A DNA stretch of 64,000 nt from Chlamydomonas sphaeroides (GCA_001662425.1 BDDC01000016.1:68554-132553), one strand, 5' to 3'; shown: positions 24,201-36,425, counted from the stretch's first letter. Notes: generated by a model not told the origin, from the letters alone. Numbers and translations are program-made.

Positions 24201-24822
24201 CCTACTTGGTGAGACATGAGCGGGCGGAAGGGGTGGGAGGGATGTAGTGCATGAGGAAGCAATGGGCTTGCTCGCAATCTACGGCAACGCTTGCTGGGAG
24301 CCACTGCCCTGCCATAGCTGCGAGGGTATGGAACGAGGGTCGGATGAACGCGGGCACGGCGGCCGTACGGCCGCCTCATCATGCGATGCCTCGAGGCTCT
24401 ATCTACCCCATGCATGGTTCCTCACTCCGCGCTGCGTCCCCGCCTCCTGGTACCATACCATCCAGCCATCCCTACGTGCCAAGCCCCTCTCACGCACCCG
24501 CCCGCCCGCCTGCCCAACCCCAGCTGCTGCGCGACCACAAGGGCCTGGTCTCCAAGGAGAAGATCCGCGGCGTGTACGACGGCACCATCTGGGAGGTGGT
24601 GGCCAAGGAGGTGCGCCGGCCGGGGCCCGGCGGCGGACAGAACTGTGTCGTCGGATGTGCGAGCTGCCATACATGGTCCATGCGCAGTATACATGCTCAG
24701 CGTGCGTGGCCGTCGCAGCGCCCCTGAGCTGACCCTGCCTGCCCCGCGTCGCTTGCTCAACGCTGCCGTACGTGCAGGTTGACGAGCGCAAGAACCGCCA
24801 CACCATGTACAAGGAGGAGTAA
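21271..24822 (+). CDS. Caleosin (lipid-droplet Ca2+-binding heme peroxygenase family)
   Basis: Exons: 21271-21336, probably 21458-21655, 21839-21937, 22101-22185, 22415-22520, 22676-22716, 22863-22960, 23221-23283, 23528-23572, 23704-23776, 23941-23968, 24172-24208, 24524-24610 and 24778-24822. The product is about 356 residues, or 290 without exon 2. The diagnostic order is present: HVMFWDRDNDGIIWPIDTFV (single EF-hand, both family heme-type histidines in view: one here, one in the later HRTKHGSDS), GFRRLGFNLLISAAAVPFI (membrane stretch), DPRLPIYLDQIHRTKHGSDS (proline-knot region and second histidine), then FDRDNKGGLGWKDIQEM and the tail. The intron ending at 23940 uses a weak acceptor (tacaaAG). 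Probable exon 2 adds a hydrophobic Leu-rich segment. Known caleosins sit on lipid droplets or ER and oxygenate fatty acids. Confidence 0.9.
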
Positions 24823-25221
24823 GTGGACGTACACACGGTGAACTGTGGAAGCGCTGGGCGTCGGCGTAATGGGCGCGGGCATGATGGCGCCGGTTCCAGA
24901 CCTGGGCTGATGCGGTGGGCGGGCTATGGCTGAGATAGATGGCTGAGCGAGGCAGCGGGCGGCGGCATGATGGTAGCTTTTACAAACGTGGGCTGCTGCG
25001 ATGGATGGAGGCGTTGTGGCTCGTGCGTGACGTTGGCAGCTAGGCACTGCGCGTTGCTGCGTTGCGAGTTGCCGCGGAGAATCGGGTCTCTCAGGAACGG
25101 ATTCGACATGTGTCAGCAAGCAAGGAAGGCGATGGAGGCAGAAGGAACGCTGGCGGCGGCGGAGGCAGGGGGAACTACGAGAGGTTTGGCTGAGAAGTTT
25201 GAGCCGCACAGAAGGGATGAA

Positions 25222-25226
25222 TGTAA
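25222..25226 (+). terminator. Candidate poly(A) signal of caleosin gene
   Basis: TGTAA 400 bases past the caleosin stop codon. The remainder of 24823-25849 is that 3' UTR followed by the promoter of the next plus-strand gene; no exon is seen. Confidence 0.45.
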
Positions 25227-25611
25227 GATACAAAGACGTTCTCCCGACACACGCGCAGGTTTGGGAGCTAGCATGTCGACCTGTGCGCTAGCTGCTGATG
25301 TTGTCATTGTGCTCGCCGGCGTGCTGCAGCACACCTGGCACGATGGCGCTCGTTCGCTGTGACAGCATAGGGCAAACCTGACGCCATCCATGCCTCAGCG
25401 TAGCGCTTGGCCGGTTGTTGTGCATGTTGGTAGGATCGGCGGCAGTACCATAAATTGTATGTGGCACCCCCCATGCTAGCCGAAAGTTGACCGAAAGGGG
25501 CGCTTCCACAGACAGCGGTTAACAGCGCATACTGGCTTGCTGCTGGTGTTACGGAGAACTTTGGCGGTACCCGTGGATCCTTAGAGTCTGTACGGCAGGC
25601 CGGCTCGCTCG

Positions 25612-25618
25612 TATATAT
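25612..25618 (+). promoter_or_regulatory. TATA box candidate
   Basis: TATATAT in GC-rich surroundings, about 230 bases before the ATG of the unrecognised gene at 25850. The intervening AT-richer segment could be its 5' UTR. Confidence 0.4.
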
Positions 25619-25849
25619 GTTGGCCAGGGCCAAGCTCAGGGCTAGTCCAAGCCGCTCCTTTTGCCGACGTCCATATTCGACACCTCGTCCTCTTGTACTT
25701 CGCATCGCCCCTGTAAGCCTCATTCTCTGTCCAAGCCGTGAAGACAAAGCCGAAGGCACCAAGCACCGAAGAACCAAACCCCGAAGCCTCAAGCTCGCAA
25801 GCCGCACGCGCGCCGTCGTGTGCTGTCGTATCGTGACCGAGTGAAGAGG

Positions 25850-27543
25850 ATGTCTCCGATGTCCAGTGCTTGTGTCGTGGGGTGAGCGTGCGTGAGCACA
25901 TCGCAAGCGCAAATTAGCATGAACGCGGCGAGCAAGCCCCCGACCGCTGCGGCGGCCGGGGCTTGCGCGCTGGAGCTAGATAGCGGCCACTGAAGCCGCG
26001 ATACCGCATCCGTGCGGCTTGCGCGCGAGGTGGCGCTTGCAACGGCGGCATCGCTACAGGGCCGAGGCAGGCTTTACCAGAAAGCCTGCACCGCCTCATA
26101 TAGAGTTGCTTAGACAAGTTTGCTACGTGCTGGTGACGCCCCTCTGGCAAACACCGCATCGCGGCTCGCCTGACGCACCCAGCAGACGCAGCGCGCAAGC
26201 AGCTACACCACTTTTATCTTAGCATGATAGCTTGCTGTCATCTCCTGCCAGCACGCGCAGCTTCCGTCATCACGCGCTCGCTGACGCACGGCAACCAACT
26301 TCCTCACCCTTCCCTTGGTCCTCTGCCGTCATATTCACAGGTTCAAGACTCCCACCAAGAATGCTGTTGGTCGCACTGTTCCGCGCGCGTCTGGCCCACG
26401 TAGTGTCACGGTGAGCCCGCCTCAGGGACATGTGGTCCCTCGCATCCCCTGCCTGCGCACCGCGCGCGCCCCGGCATGCTGAAGGGGAGCGCCTGTTCCT
26501 AAGCTCAACTGCCAACAAGCGACTATTTCCGCCCCCGCCCACAGGTCACGCCTCTGCGGGCTTTCTCTGGCGTGTCCCACGACGAGGCCATTGCCATCAT
26601 AGCCAAGGCTCAGGCGCCTGCTGCCTTCGAGGAGAGCCAGCAGGTCAGGCATTGAGGTTTGCTCGATGGGGGCTCAGGGCACGGGCAACTTGATTGCGGC
26701 CGGGGCCTCAGCAGAAGGCACGAATGGGCGCTCGACTTTGGGAGACCCGTGCTGGCGCGGCCTCGCCCTGCTGTCCCGGAAGCCCCGCCCTCAACGTATC
26801 CACGTGTGTCCGCGCCTCACCCTGCCTCGTCCCTTCTTTCCCCTACCCCCAGATTGCGCTGCTCCCTGCCTCCCGACCCACCATTCCCAGCGCCGCGTCC
26901 CCCTTCATGTCATACGACAAGCTCGCGTACGATAGCGGCGCGTACGACTGCATCTTCGCACACAACTCCATCATCGGCCGCTATGTGTATGGCCTCGGCT
27001 GCTTCCGCTTCCACGTCAGCACGGCCCACGAAGACGGCGAGGAGGAGGAGGAACGGACGCAGCAGGTGCGGCGGCAGGGGGACGACGGGGGTATGAGGGT
27101 GACGCGGGAGCAAGCAGGGGTGACCACTTCTGGGGGCCAGCGGGGGAGGCGTGGGGTGCTGGAGCAAGCAGCTAGGGTTTGGGAACGCAGGGCTGCGACG
27201 GGTAACGGCCCGGCCCTCATCCCCCCTGCGGTCCGCGGCCACACCTCTTATCTCCAACCCCCACCTCCCTGCTCCTTCCCCATATTTCCTCAACCAGGCC
27301 TTCAGCAAGCCGTCCGCGCCTGCGCCCACCGCCGCCTCTGACGACACCCCTCGGCCCAAGACCTGGCCCACCATCGCGCCCGCCCTGCCCGTCGCCACCA
27401 GCCGGCTGCTGACCCGCTGCCACTCGGCACCCGCCCGGACGCCTGACAGCAGCCCGGCGCTCATGCCCGCGGCTCCCGGGGACGCCCGCGCTCAGCTGCG
27501 GACTGTGGGCGGCGGCTCGCCCCGTGCCTGCTCCGCTGCTTGA
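25850..27543 (+). CDS. Unrecognised conserved-looking protein, 219 residues
   Basis: I do not recognise this family. Five exons join in phase: 25850-25881, 26341-26410, 26545-26643, 26853-27065 and 27298-27543, all GT-AG with good acceptors. Exon 1 (MSPMSSACVV) is inferred from its GTGAGC donor leaving phase 2 exactly as exon 2 requires. The N-terminal part is basic (FKTPTKNAVGRTVPR), then comes a short helix (SHDEAIAIIAKAQAPAAFEE). The middle is ordered and aromatic (SYDKLAYDSGAYDCIFAHNS, then IIGRYVYGLGCFRFHVS), next an acidic run of five Glu, and finally a Pro/Ser/Ala-rich tail with SRLLTRCHSAPAR. There is no signal peptide or membrane helix. The exon structure and the codon bias toward G/C third positions argue it is a real gene. 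Confidence 0.65.
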
Positions 27544-29995
27544 GCTGCTGAGCTGTGCAGCGCTGGAGGCCGGAGGAGGGCGCTCGGATGGCGAGGGTCA
27601 AGCAGGGCGGCAGGATGTCGGGGGGTGTCGGAGTGAACTGCGCATATTTGAAATGAATTGCTAGAAGCGAGCCTGGAAGTGCCGCCGCCAGAAGGCATAT
27701 GATGGGTGGAGGACTGCTGCGCACGGCCGAAGGAACCAGCTCGACGAGCATATGAGCGTGATGAGTGGGATAGATGTGTCGTACGCGTCGAAGTGAACTG
27801 CGTGTTGTGCGGTGGGCGCGGGAAAAGAGTGCGGTTACGTGACGGGCGCGGCGCAGATTAGGGTGCGGCCGACAACGGAGACGGGCGTGAGACCCTGCAT
27901 AGCAAATCACCGTACCTGGGCGGGATGACACATCACATACGTGCCGTGCCGTGCCAGGCGGCAAGACCACTACTCAGGCAGCATGTGCCGCTGCGCTCTT
28001 ACGCCCGGCAGGAGCGACGTGCAGGTTCGCGATCGATGTTGGTGGCGTAGTGTGGCGTGGACCTGGCTAGGTCGACGTGTCTGGTAATAGATAGATCGTC
28101 TCGCTGGCCAGAAGCAGGGCTGGCCCTTTAGACCTCTGTGGCACATGCGCGCGGTGGCCTCGGGGTGGAACAAGGCGGAGCGGGGCCGGCAACGGGCCGG
28201 CTTCACATGGAGCGCCGGCTTGAGATGGATGCGATGCCGACATGATGTAGGCTTAGTAGTAACACACGTGCCGCAAGTTTTTAATATCTTAGTAATAATC
28301 GACAATTGGCATGCCTCCCTCGCCTTGAGTTAGCCGCCTCGCTCGCTCAGGCCCAGGGCGGTGGACCTTCCAAGCCTTTCCAAGTTTCCAGCTACGCACA
28401 TTCACCACTGGTCGCGCAGCTTCTCCCCACAGCATGGCAGCCCCGTGAGACCGACTCAACGAGGAGGCATATAGGGGTTGAGGGTCCTCAGCCTGACTGA
28501 ATCCACTCCCATACCCAAGGCCGCCTGCCTGGGGTCACCACGCATCCGCCGAGGACACCGGGTCAACAATCCACCACACGCTCGCACACATCCCTACCGC
28601 TACCCTCCACTCCTTTCTCCAATCAAACGCTTACCGCAATCAAAGTGCTCCCACGCGGCAAGCCGGCCTGCCGCTGCAAAGCGCTGACGCGCGCGACTAG
28701 CCCACGCGCCTGATGCTTCCTTCGCAGTGTACGTACGGGTCCGCACATCAGCTTGTCTAACCAGTGCACCAACTTTACGTCCCGCCACAGCAGCATCCAC
28801 GGGGAAGCGCCTTACTTCCCGGGATAGCAAGATAGCGAGAAGCCGATGCCGGCAGTAACCGACGATCGACCCCGCGAGCTCCCTGCCGCCAGCAATTCCC
28901 CGCGCAGGCACCGGTGGATGGGGTCCACATGCTTGCAAGTGCGCGCCGAGGCTACCCACACAACCAAATAGTGTCCACAGCTCGCGAGGCGAACAGAAAG
29001 GAAAAGCGGAGGATCCGCCTTCCGTGCCGGCGGGGGAGGCCGAGGCCATGCGCCGCCCTGAGCGGTTTCCGTTTAGCCGCTGACTGCCCCACGCGCGTGG
29101 GGCGCGTCCGAACCACAATCCCACCGGCCAGACGCACGCGCGCCGTGGCTACGCTGCCCACAATACTCACACGCGAGTTCATAGAAAGACAAATGATCAA
29201 GCAACCCTGCTTCGGTGACTATTGGCACTTGCATGCGTGCGTTCCAGCTGCTGACAATCTGCCTCGCTGCTAGCTGTACCCAGGACCGACCAAGCTACAC
29301 GGCGCAAACCCATGCCGATGCCTCTTTCTCCACACCCCCTGCTGCATCAGCAGCACACGCACGCGTAACGTCAAGGCATCCCTCAAGCAAGCCTGCAGCG
29401 CATCCATCCATCCAGCAGCGCAGGGGCTGTAGCCGCCATCAGGCGCCACGAGTGGTACGCACGCAGCGCGGGGGTGCGGCCAACAGCAGCGCCGCGCAAG
29501 CCTGCAGCGCTTGCAGAGGTAGAGAGACCGCGGCGCGCCTGTGGCCGCGGGCCCAAGGGGACCGCCCTCGGGACGCTGCCACAGCAACACGTCAAGTAAG
29601 CCATCACATCATCACCCAGCGAACACGCACAGGAACACCGAGCAAGGAGCCCGTCAAGTAAGTGCACCGCACCCACAGCATGCCGCAGTATCCTGCCACC
29701 TACCGAGACGACTCTTGTGCCAATGCACGCTCCTGCCACCCAACATGCCAGGCCTGTCAAGCAGTCGACCGCTTGATTGCCACCCGGCCAGTACACCGCA
29801 ATGCTAGGACCTGACGTCCAAACCTGTAGGCAATCAAAGGCCGGTGCACGAAATTGCACCGCCTAGCTACACACACCCACGCTAGGTACGGTACTCCCTC
29901 ACATCCACCTGCTACTGTCAGGGTCCGTCTCTGCAGCTCTCCATCCTCCGAATCTTTGCAGCCTCCGTTGCCCGCCAAACCAACCCCTCGCTCCA
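27544..29995. other. 2.45-kb region without supportable gene
   Basis: Lies between the converging ends of the unrecognised plus-strand gene and the minus-strand kinase gene. Composition is less GC-rich than coding DNA, and open frames lack codon bias or splice logic. It probably holds both 3' UTRs and spacer. I saw no tRNA, repeat array or poly(A) TGTAA that I could defend. Confidence 0.4.
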
Positions 29996-32900
29996 TCAAC
30001 AGATTACGCAGCCGCAGCCCGGCGCGGCCGCAACAGGGCCCTCCTCACCCGCGCCGCCGCCACGTACCACCCCAGCCCCTGCCCGCACCGAGCTAGACAC
30101 CGGCGGCACCGCGCCGCGAGTGGTAATCCCCGCCGCCGGCATGATCTTACCCTTGGCCTGCTGTGTGGTCGTCGGGCCCCGCCCCGCCACAGAAGCCTCC
30201 GACATGACCCGCCGCGACAGCATGCTGAGGCCGCGCTTTGACGGCCGGGCACCGGGCGAGCCTGCGCCGGGGCCGCCCGCTGCCTCCGCCAGCGCGGTCA
30301 GGCGGCCCGCCACCTCCTCCATTGACGGCCGCTGGCAGGGGTCTTCGTGCCAGCACGCCTCCAGCAGCTCCCACGCGGCGTCCGGGATGACCTTGACGCG
30401 CGGAGGCCGGTAGCCGGAGGAGACCTGTGTGCAGGTGGGGGCGCGGATGCAGAAGTGGGCACGAACCGACGGAGTACCGGTAGTGCCGTGATCTCGCGTG
30501 GTGGTGCCACACGGGCCCCTCGGCGCGAGGTCGCATCGAGCCTGCGCTATTTTGAGTCGTTCAAGCGGGGCCCTTTTACAAGCTCGAAATTCTAGGCCCT
30601 CCACGTCTCACAGCAGGCAAACTGCCGGCAGCTCACCAGGGCGGCGTAGTCGGTGGTGTTGCGCACACCCAGCCGGTCGGCCTTGACCGTGTTGAAGATG
30701 CTGCGGGGCAGCAAGGTAGATGAGTCGGGTTTCATTGGCATGGTGACAGGTGTGCCGGACAGTCGACATACAGGAGCACGCAGCTGAATGCCCACACGGA
30801 CCTCATTCCTGACGCCTAATTTTGCGACGGCAGATGGAGCTCAGCACTTTACAGCCGCCGCCAGCTATCTATGATTGTGGTACGTCGCTCGGTCGCATGA
30901 GCCGTATGGCCCGCCCCAGCCCTACCTGACGATGAGGCACTCGCAAGCGAGCAGCTCGTACATGAGGACGGCAAAGCTGAGGGGAGGGAGGTTGAAGGGG
31001 GCAAGGGACGGAGCAGTAAGCCAACACACCGTGCTGGGAGCTGGGAGCAGGCGCGGCAGCTTGCTAAGCGCGGCACCTTGGCGCCCTGTGTGTGGCCTCT
31101 TTCCCCACCCCGCGTGCGCCAGCAGTACTTCCGCCAGTGCTTCCGGCCGCGCACCTGAACACGTCGGCCTTCTCGTTGTACGGCAGCTTGCGGAACACCT
31201 CTGCGGCGGGAGTAGGCGCGGATGGAGGTACAGAGAGGCAATGAACTTCCGGTGAGACCGCGCGGTCTCACTGGAACTGCAGCGTTGAAGACTGACAGCC
31301 GCTCAGCTGCTAGCGAGCGAGCTGCTAGCGAGCGAGCTGCTGACGACAACGCATCGGCACTTGGGCCCCACGATGCGCCCACCTGGCGCCATGTACATGT
31401 AGGAGCCGGCCTTGCCTGCGTGAGGAATGTGTAATGCAGCGCCAGGGAACCTTGTAAGACAGGCAAACAGCCACCGCAGCTAGCTAGCCGTACGCTGCCG
31501 TACGCTCACCCGTGAGTCCGTACACCCACTCCATGTCTAGCCGCCGCAGCCGCCGCAGCTCCGCGGCGCCTAGCTGCTGCAGCAGCCCGCGCTTGTCCCT
31601 CAGCCCGGCCGCGGGGTCGGCCGCGTCCACCGGGGCCAGCAGCCCGGGGTGCTTGCTGGATGCGATGCGGAGGGTGGGTGGGGCGGAGAGAAGTTGCGTG
31701 GAGGCTGCATGCGGCGGTTGCTTGAGCGGCGAGCGACAGGGCATGGCACGGGAGCCGTCGTGCTGCGCTTTCGGTGCCATGTCAAGCGGCTAGGTAGACA
31801 GCAAAGGCATGGAACCAGCGTCAAGCAGCAGCCACTCACACGAGCAGTGCCGAGATGGTTTCCGAGGTGCGCTCACTGGCCAGGGCAGCCACCACGGCCG
31901 CCGGCACCTGCGGCTGGTCGTCATCGGATCCACCGACACCGACACACAGCTCTGCCGTCGTGTCGAGCCCCGGCGGCTGCCCGGCGTTGACCCCGACGAC
32001 CCTGAGCGCGCCTTCCAGGAGCGCCGATGACATGCCGGCGGGCTGAAGGGCCGCAGCGGTGGCGCCGCCGCCGCCGCGGCCAGCGCCGGCCGGCAAGTCC
32101 CACTGCGGCATGTCCTCGGCTGACATGACGACCGCGGGCGGTGAGGCCGCGGGGCCGCTCATGCGTTGCAGGGCAGGTGCCGAGGCGCCCTCGGCGGCGG
32201 CCGTGACGCCAGGTGCCTCGGGCCGACTCAGCAGCGGCCGGCGGCCGGCGGTGGTGTGGGTGTGGGCGGGCGAGCCGAAGGAGGAGGTGGTCGAGCCGTC
32301 GCCGACGAGCCGCAGCGGCGGCCTGGGCGGCAAGCACGCCGGGGTGCTGGTGGGCCGCGCGGCGGGGAGGGCCGTGCTGCCGGAGTCGGGCGGACCTGAC
32401 GACGGCACCACCGGCGCTGCGCCGCGGCCGCGGCCGTCGGGCAGGACGGCTGGGTCGGCCTGTCCAGCGGCAGTGTGCGGCGGGGGCAAACAAGCGGCGC
32501 TTTCAGGCGTCGGGCAGGGGGCGCACTGCGGGCGCTTGGCTATCTAGTGTCGGCCTGGGTCGCTGGCTGGTACACCAGGTAGGGCTGTGCATGCATGGCG
32601 TGGCTTGGCGGCGCTTGCTTGCTCAACGGGACGAGCTGCCTGCGGTGTGACGGGAACACCACATATCACAGAACACCTGCACACCTCGGCCGTCGGGGGC
32701 GTGCACGCCTGGCTGAGCATGTCCACCCTGGCGTGGAGCTCTGCCACAAACGTGGGGCGAGTGTCATCGCCCCTGCGGAAGGGCGTCGGCGCAGGGGCGG
32801 GCACGGACCTTAGAAGAAAAGGCTTGCAAGCCCCGACGGCAGCCTGTGCGGGCAGCGCGACATGACGACCCCAGCCAAGGTTGGTAAGGGGGTTGGCGGG

Positions 32901-35376
32901 TCCGTCGGCCACCTCTCGGGTGGCTGAGGTGCACCACACCTGGAGCCATCGTCCATGGGCGCGCAAGGCGCCGTCCGTATGAGCCCCGCCGCCGTGCCCT
33001 CGGTGCCTGCCGAATGCGTGGCGGCGACCGTCAGCACCCGCGTCGACCGGCGTATGGCTGCGAACGACAGCACGCAACGGGCGGCAGTCGTGACTCCTCC
33101 GCCCCACGTGCTGACGTCATCAACTGCGCCCTGCCATCCGTCCCAGACGCCGCCAAGCTAGCGGACTCACCTCCAGCGTGCCCCGCCTGCACCGGGAGCT
33201 GCAGCCCCGCGCCGCTGACCGCGCGGCTGTTGCCGCCGAGGCTGACGTGCACTCCCTCGATGCTGATTGTGCGGAAGGGCGACTCGTCGCCGCCCTGCTG
33301 CTTGGGCCGCACGCCGTCAAAGGACATGGCCAGCACGCGGGCGGCCGCCCGGCGCGACCCCGTGCCGTGTGGGGTCCCCCGGGCCGACGGCGCGCGTGAC
33401 GGGGCGCCGCTGACGGACAAGCTCGATTTACTCCGCGCCCGCAGCATGACGGACCGGTCCGCCACCTCCTGCGCAGCGTGGAACACGTAGTGTTGGATAA
33501 GATATGTACCACCTTGATCCCGATCTCGATCTAAACCAGCAACCGCCAACCGCCAACCGTCAAGCAACCGCTCACGCACCACGTGCAGCCCCAGGTCCGA
33601 CAGCTTCATGACCAGCTCGCCGCCCGGCTCGCGCTTGGGCAGGATGTTTTCCTGGCGGTCAGCGAGAGGAAGAAGCGATTGAGTGGTAGGTAGGCAGGCA
33701 GCGCAGCGAGGGGCGGGGCCCAGCGGCCTCAGCGGCAGTGCCAAGCACCATCCCGTCAGCACACGGCCGCTGCCCACAGGCTGGCGCACCAGCTTGATGT
33801 CGCGGTGGATGACTGGGCAGGGCTTTCGGGCGTGGAGGCACGCCAGCGCCGAGGCGATCTGCGAGGCGTTGGGGCGGCTGGCTGGTTAACGGTAGGCACA
33901 GGTAGGACCGACGGGTGTCTGAGCTGTGGCCTAGCTAGCCGAGTGCTGCCCCCGCTGGCAGTTGAGTCGTTAAGTTGCGCAGGGTTACCCAAATAAACAT
34001 GGTTGACAGCCCCGCCGCCGAGCGAGATCGTCCCACCGCATCCCAGCGTACCTGCGCGAGCCACGTGTAGGCCTGCGGCAGCTTGTACGTCCGCCTGCCC
34101 GCCGCCATGCTGCGCGTAATGAGCTCCTTGGCCGTGTACGGCTGTGTACGGCAGGGCGCGTCAAGTTACGTCACGACATGGAAGAGGGAGCAGCGTGACG
34201 TATGCGTAGGTGCTGCCGCGGGTGCGCTGCTGGCTGTTGGGGTTGCCGTGCTGCCGGCGCCTGTCGTACTGTGCGGCCGGCGCACACAAACTCGTTCAAC
34301 CAGCGCGGTACGGTGCCGTACCTCGCACAGCTCGTACACAATGGCCAGCGTGGGCTCGGCCTGGCCTTGCAAGAAGCCGCCTGCGCCATGAAGATGGAGA
34401 CGGAGGAGAAGGAGAAGGAGAACAAGAGTAAGCGCTCAGAAGGACACCAGCAAGATGGGCCCCAGCTACTGAGCGCAACCTTGGACAATGAAGTTTTCGC
34501 CAAATGAGCAAAGCACAGAAACGGTGCGATGGTCAGGGCGGGCGCCGCGCGCCCGGCGGGGTGGGGGCTTTACGCGGGTGTCCGTGCGTTTAGGGGCCAA
34601 GGGAGCTCCGCGTCCCGCCGCGGCCCTTTGCTCATGTGTAACTCCTGTTTCCCTAACGCCCTCTCCACCGCTCACCCGGCAGCGGGACGACGCCGTGGCA
34701 GGCGATGATGTTTCTGGCATGGCGGCGTCAGGTGGGCAAGATAATCGCGTATAGCTTTGTCATACGGGCTCAGGTTTCGGGTCACCGGGCAATGGCCAAA
34801 GCAGGGAACGGCCCCTGCCGTGCGGCCGCCGCCGCACGCAACGCTTGCGGCCGGCCCCACCGCACAAGGGCCCTTACCTGTGCTGCAGCTGCGCGGTGAT
34901 GCAGGCCTCTCTTAGAAACATGTCGGCGCAGCGCGAGCGCTGCAGGCTGCACGCGGCGTTGCCCGAGGCCTGCGAAAGGTGGAGGCGCGGGCACGGGCAG
35001 CAACGAGCGGGCGCGCGATTAGTCAGCGGCAGAAACCAGGCCCTGCAGTACGGCTGTGCGCTGGGTGTGTTGACAAGGTGACGCGAAAGTTGGATGGCGC
35101 GCATATGTCGCAATGAAACGCCGCCGTGCCGGACTGGGATTGTTCCGCGTCGAGGTGTTGGTAACCCCGTGCGCCGTGGCACCCCACCTTGAGCTCCCCT
35201 GCGCCGTGTAGAACTTTCAATGCAACGTTCGTGCCGTTGTATGTCGCCGCGAAGCACGTCGCGAAGCCACCTTGACCGAGCATCTTCTTGACACGCAGAC
35301 AAGATGCGTCGAGCAGGCGCGGATCGTCTAGCGTCGTTTCGCTGCTTGCTGTGGGCATTTTGCTGGCGACAACCAT
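29996..35376 (-). CDS. TKL-type protein kinase with split activation segment and C-terminal CVIC
   Basis: Sixteen phase-consistent exons: 35376-35188, 34969-34878, 34713-34676, 34380-34322, 34141-34052, 33858-33790, 33651-33580, 33468-33171, 32740-32685, 32459-31840, 31655-31510, 31415-31383, 31200-31155, 30976-30926, 30700-30637 and 30424-29996; 783 residues. Kinase landmarks: Gly loop LGQGGFATCF (33-42), VALKVL with Lys54, C-helix REACITAQLQHRNI, hinge AIVYELCE, catalytic VIHRDIKLENIL (Asp176), metal-binding DLG (198-200) in place of DFG, GKAGSYMYMAPEVF ending at Glu588, then YNEKADVFSFAVLMYELLAC and CWHEDPCQRPSMEEV. The DLG-to-APE distance is about 390 residues; the insert is Ser/Ala/Pro/Gly-rich. 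The MYMAPE and CWHEDPCQRPS motifs indicate the tyrosine-kinase-like group. The protein ends CGCVIC, a CaaX-like box. An upstream non-ATG extension is open to about 35430, so an extra 5' exon is possible. Confidence 0.86.
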
Positions 35377-36105
35377 GTCGGCTGCGCCGGCTGGCGTCAC
35401 CTGGGCCGACCACCAGATGCCGGGCAGGTAAGATGAGTCGCTTCCGCCTGAACGCTACACTCGCTGATTAACGTCGCTAGACAGCAATGTTGGTTGTCCC
35501 TAGCAAACTCTCTGGCTGTTGCGGCCAGAACAATTTCTCAGCTGCGTAAGTCGCTTTGGTTTCGCGGCGGCAACGATATGCATGTGGGACAATGCAAGTG
35601 CGGTTCGCCCTGCACGTGAGAGTTACCCTGTGCATCGAGGGGGGCATGGGGCAGGGCCGACCGGCCCATGCCCGTCGCCTTGAAAACGTTAGCAGTTTAC
35701 GCCCGTGACACGATCCTGCACTCGCGCTTCCTTCCTAGCAACCAAATACTTAGACCCGCAATACTGCAGTGACGGTTTCGCGGGCGCGGGCATCCCTTGA
35801 TTCCGCGTTTTACGGACGCACAGACGCGCATTATGCCACTGCGGCTCACTAAGTGGCTCGAGTTCTTATTTCTGAATTACTTCGGATGCTTCCGGGTGAT
35901 TCCCGACGCCGCACCGGCGACGTACCCTTGCTGACCCCTGATGGCACCCAAAGCCTGCACGTGGCAATGCGTGCATCGAGTCGCTCTCCACCAACACAAG
36001 CAACATGAAACAGCCGCTGTAGGTGTTTGAGGTCTTGCCCCCACCCTTTCCGCTTCATGGCCCCAAAGCGCCTCACGGCACCCTGGCCCCGCCCGTGCCA
36101 CTCCT

Positions 36106-36190
36106 GTACGCTTTCCCGTGAGTCCGTACACCCGCTGCTTGTCCACAGGGCAGCTCCCCTGCATGTCCAGCCGCCGCAGCTCCGCGGCCC
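36106..36190 (-). pseudogene. Orphan fragment of the kinase gene (exon 11 region)
   Basis: Matches the exon 11 end and donor of the kinase gene at about 31500-31550: both contain ccgtgagtccgtacaccc and the Arg/Leu codons for ELRRLDM and VYGLTG. This copy carries an extra ~28 bases in the middle and has lost the GTGAGC donor, so it cannot splice as the original does. No other kinase exon is nearby. The surrounding 35377-36845 holds the kinase 5' flank and the HslV 3' flank, otherwise featureless. Confidence 0.6.
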
Positions 36191-36420
36191 GTAACAGCCG
36201 TCTTTCCTTGCCTTCGCACCTTCGTAGCATCGAAGGCCTTACGTCATCCAGCTGCTGTCCACATGTGACATCCTGGTGTGCAGCCTGGCGTGACACCGAA
36301 TTGCGTCGCAACGTTGACGAACACGGCCGTCACCAGCACTGTCATCTACAGCAGGCAGCGACTAGGGCACAGCGCATATGCGCATACCCAGTGGTGCAGA
36401 TTGAGACCGTTTGGGCCAGG

Positions 36421-36425
36421 TTACA
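36421..36425 (-). terminator. Candidate poly(A) signal of HslV gene
   Basis: Minus-strand TGTAA, 421 bases past the HslV stop codon, nearly the same spacing as for the OXA1, caleosin and J-domain genes. Confidence 0.45.

Noticed and set aside
28600..29124. 174-codon minus-strand open frame
   Set aside because: Low G/C preference at third positions, no splice partners, no recognisable fold.
31063..32650. Plus-strand frames opposite the kinase insert
   Set aside because: Antisense shadows; the minus-strand exons join in phase and complete a kinase.
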